Shown: positions 5,573-6,471 of the stretch, piece by piece
Position numbering within the stretch: the first letter of the stretch is position 1
Layout: every line of letters begins with the position of its first letter
Source of the DNA: DASRWD01 sp964565625
GTDB taxonomy: Bacteria > Deinococcota > Deinococci > Deinococcales > Trueperaceae
Length of the DNA stretch: 6,471 nt
Direction of reading: 5' to 3'
Assembly: GCA_964565625.1 (NCBI GenBank)
Contig: CAZMFX010000129.1
Coordinates: 1 to 6,471 of the forward strand
Made by a program: the position numbers and the translations under genes
Notes under the pieces: generated by a model
What the model was told of the DNA's origin: nothing
The model's input: the letters and a program-made list of their open reading frames with translations, nothing else
The model's database searches: none

Positions 5573-5893
5573 CTACCGGCCTCCGACCGTCTTGATCTCG
5601 ATGTCGACCCCTGTCGGGAGGTCGAGGTGCATGAGAGAGTCGATGGTGCTCTTGGTTGGCGACTTGATGTCGATCAGCCTGTTGTGCGTGCGGATCTCGA
5701 AGTGCTCGCGGCTGTCCTTGTCCACGAACGGGCCACGGAGCACGCAGAACCGGCGGATGCGCGTCGGTAGCGGGACCGGGCCCGCGACCTTGGCGCCCGT
5801 GCGCCTGACTGTCTCGACGATCTTCGTCGCCGAGCTGTCGAGGCTGCGGTGATCGAACGACTTGAGCTTGATGCGGATGCGGGGCGTCGCCAT
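5573..5893 (-). CDS. rpsJ: 30S ribosomal protein S10 (NusE)
   Basis: S10 sits in the head of the 30S subunit and, as NusE, pairs with NusB in antitermination and with NusG in transcription-translation coupling. The product has 106 residues (family about 102-105). It reads PRIRIKLKSFDHRSLDSSAT at the N-terminus, then KVAGPVPLPTRIRRFCVLRG (residues 35-54), DKDSREHFEIRTHNRLIDI with the conserved THNR loop, and the C-terminal LDLPTGVDIEIKTVGG. All signatures are intact. The ATG is only 3 nt after the tuf stop and no good Shine-Dalgarno is seen: an AAGGT at 5908-5912 in the end of tuf is 14 nt away. Coupling to tuf translation is therefore likely. The wording is close to Thermus S10 as I recall it. 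Confidence 0.98.
   Translation of the reverse strand: MATPRIRIKLKSFDHRSLDSSATKIVETVRRTGAKVAGPVPLPTRIRRFCVLRGPFVDKDSREHFEIRTHNRLIDIKSPTKSTIDSLMHLDLPTGVDIEIKTVGGR
5580..5584 (-). promoter_or_regulatory. Shine-Dalgarno site of rplC inside rpsJ
   Basis: GGAGG (minus strand) ends 9 nt before the rplC GTG at 5568-5570 and lies within the last codons of rpsJ. It supports the GTG start, which also gives the family N-terminus MKGILGTKVGMT. Confidence 0.65.
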
Positions 5894-5896
5894 GGC

Positions 5897-6471
5897 TTAC
5901 TTCGTTACCTTGGTCACGACGCCGGCACCGACGGTGCGCCCACCCTCACGGATGGCGAAACGGAGACCCTCTTCCATCGCGATCGGCTTGATCAGCTCGA
6001 CAGACAACTCCACGTTGTCACCAGGCATCACCATCTCGACGCCATCAGGCAACGTCACGACGCCCGTAACGTCGGTCGTACGGAAGTAGAACTGCGGACG
6101 ATAACCCGTGAAGAACGCGCTGTGCCGGCCGCCCTCCTCCTTCTTCAGGATGTAGACCGAACCGGCGAAGCCCGTGTGAGGGGTTATCGAACCCGGCTTG
6201 GCCAACACCTGACCACGCTCGATGTCGTCACGACCAACGCCACGCAGCAGCACGCCAACGTTGTCGCCGGCGACCCCGGAGTCGAGCGTCTTGCGGTGCA
6301 TCTCGACGCCCGTGACAACCGACTTGGCGGTGTCGCGCAGCCCGACGATCTCGACCTCGTCACCCGTCTTGACGCCACCGCGCTCGATGCGCCCCGTGGC
6401 GACGGTGCCGCGGCCCGTGATCGTGAAGACGTCCTCGACGGGCATCAGGAACGGCTTCTCGACGTCACGCT
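5897..6471 (-). CDS. tuf: Elongation factor Tu, C-terminal part (partial at window edge)
   Basis: EF-Tu is the GTPase that carries aminoacyl-tRNA to the ribosomal A site. About 191 C-terminal residues are visible; the frame is open to the window edge and the GTPase domain lies outside, so the internal ATG at 6443-6445 is not the start. Domain II begins at the left of the fragment with KPFLMPVEDVFTITGRGTVA and TGRIERGGVKTGDEVEIVGL, then VTGVEMHRKTLDSGVAGDNV. Domain III follows with GQVLAKPGSITPHTGF, a GYRPQFYFRTTDVTGVV block, VEMVMPGDNVELSVELIKPI and the C-terminal EEGLRFAIREGGRTVGAGVV. The sequence looks most like Thermus/Deinococcus EF-Tu (EIVGL, YILKKEEGGRH). It ends with TAA 3 nt before rpsJ, the str-S10 junction. 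Whether a second tuf copy exists cannot be told. Confidence 0.98.
   Translation of the reverse strand, partial: RDVEKPFLMPVEDVFTITGRGTVATGRIERGGVKTGDEVEIVGLRDTAKSVVTGVEMHRKTLDSGVAGDNVGVLLRGVGRDDIERGQVLAKPGSITPHTGFAGSVYILKKEEGGRHSAFFTGYRPQFYFRTTDVTGVVTLPDGVEMVMPGDNVELSVELIKPIAMEEGLRFAIREGGRTVGAGVVTKVTK

Noticed and set aside
5160..5852. A 230-codon plus-strand open frame opposite rplC and rpsJ
   Set aside because: Antisense shadow of two certain genes; composition is typical of GC-rich reverse frames and no motif is visible.

Overview
The window is a run of translation genes, all on the minus strand, carrying the junction of the bacterial str, S10 and spc ribosomal-protein operons. In transcription order (right to left) it holds: the 3' end of tuf (EF-Tu), rpsJ (S10), rplC (L3), rplD (L4), rplW (L23), rplB (L2), rpsS (S19), rplV (L22), rpsC (S3), rplP (L16), rpmC (L29), rpsQ (S17), rplN (L14), rplX (L24) and the 5' end of rplE (L5). 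Thirteen genes are complete and the two at the edges are cut by the window.

The DNA is strongly GC-rich. The order tuf-rpsJ-rplC and the wording of EF-Tu, L2, L24, S10 and L22 look closest, from memory, to Deinococcota (Deinococcus, Thermus, Truepera). Several lengths differ from both Deinococcus and Thermus: S17 lacks the long Thermus C-terminal extension, and L22 and L14 are shorter than in Deinococcus. A Truepera-like or uncultured Deinococcota lineage is my best guess, but no search was possible.

Packing is extreme. The largest gaps between genes are 16 nt (rplW-rplB and rpsQ-rplN), most junctions are 2-5 nt, and many genes overlap by 1, 4, 11 or 14 nt. There is no room between tuf and rpsJ (3 nt) for a terminator, a promoter or an E. 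coli-type S10 leader, so the str, S10 and spc sets are probably read as one polycistronic message with translational coupling. Shine-Dalgarno sequences mostly lie inside the preceding gene. Starts are ATG or GTG; rplC, rplW, rpsC and probably rplV use GTG.

The products work together in the ribosome. S10, S19, S3 and S17 belong to the 30S subunit; L3, L4, L23, L2, L22, L16, L29, L14, L24 and L5 to the 50S subunit. EF-Tu delivers aminoacyl-tRNA. L4 and L22 line the exit tunnel, L23, L29, L22 and L24 surround its mouth, and L2, L3 and L16 surround the peptidyl-transferase centre.

I found no mobile element, tRNA, rRNA, CRISPR array or unknown gene, and no gene-free stretch longer than 16 nt. This is an ordinary core region; I do not see a novel system. 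The findings are small points about operon fusion, start sites, gene overlaps and lineage-specific residues or tails.
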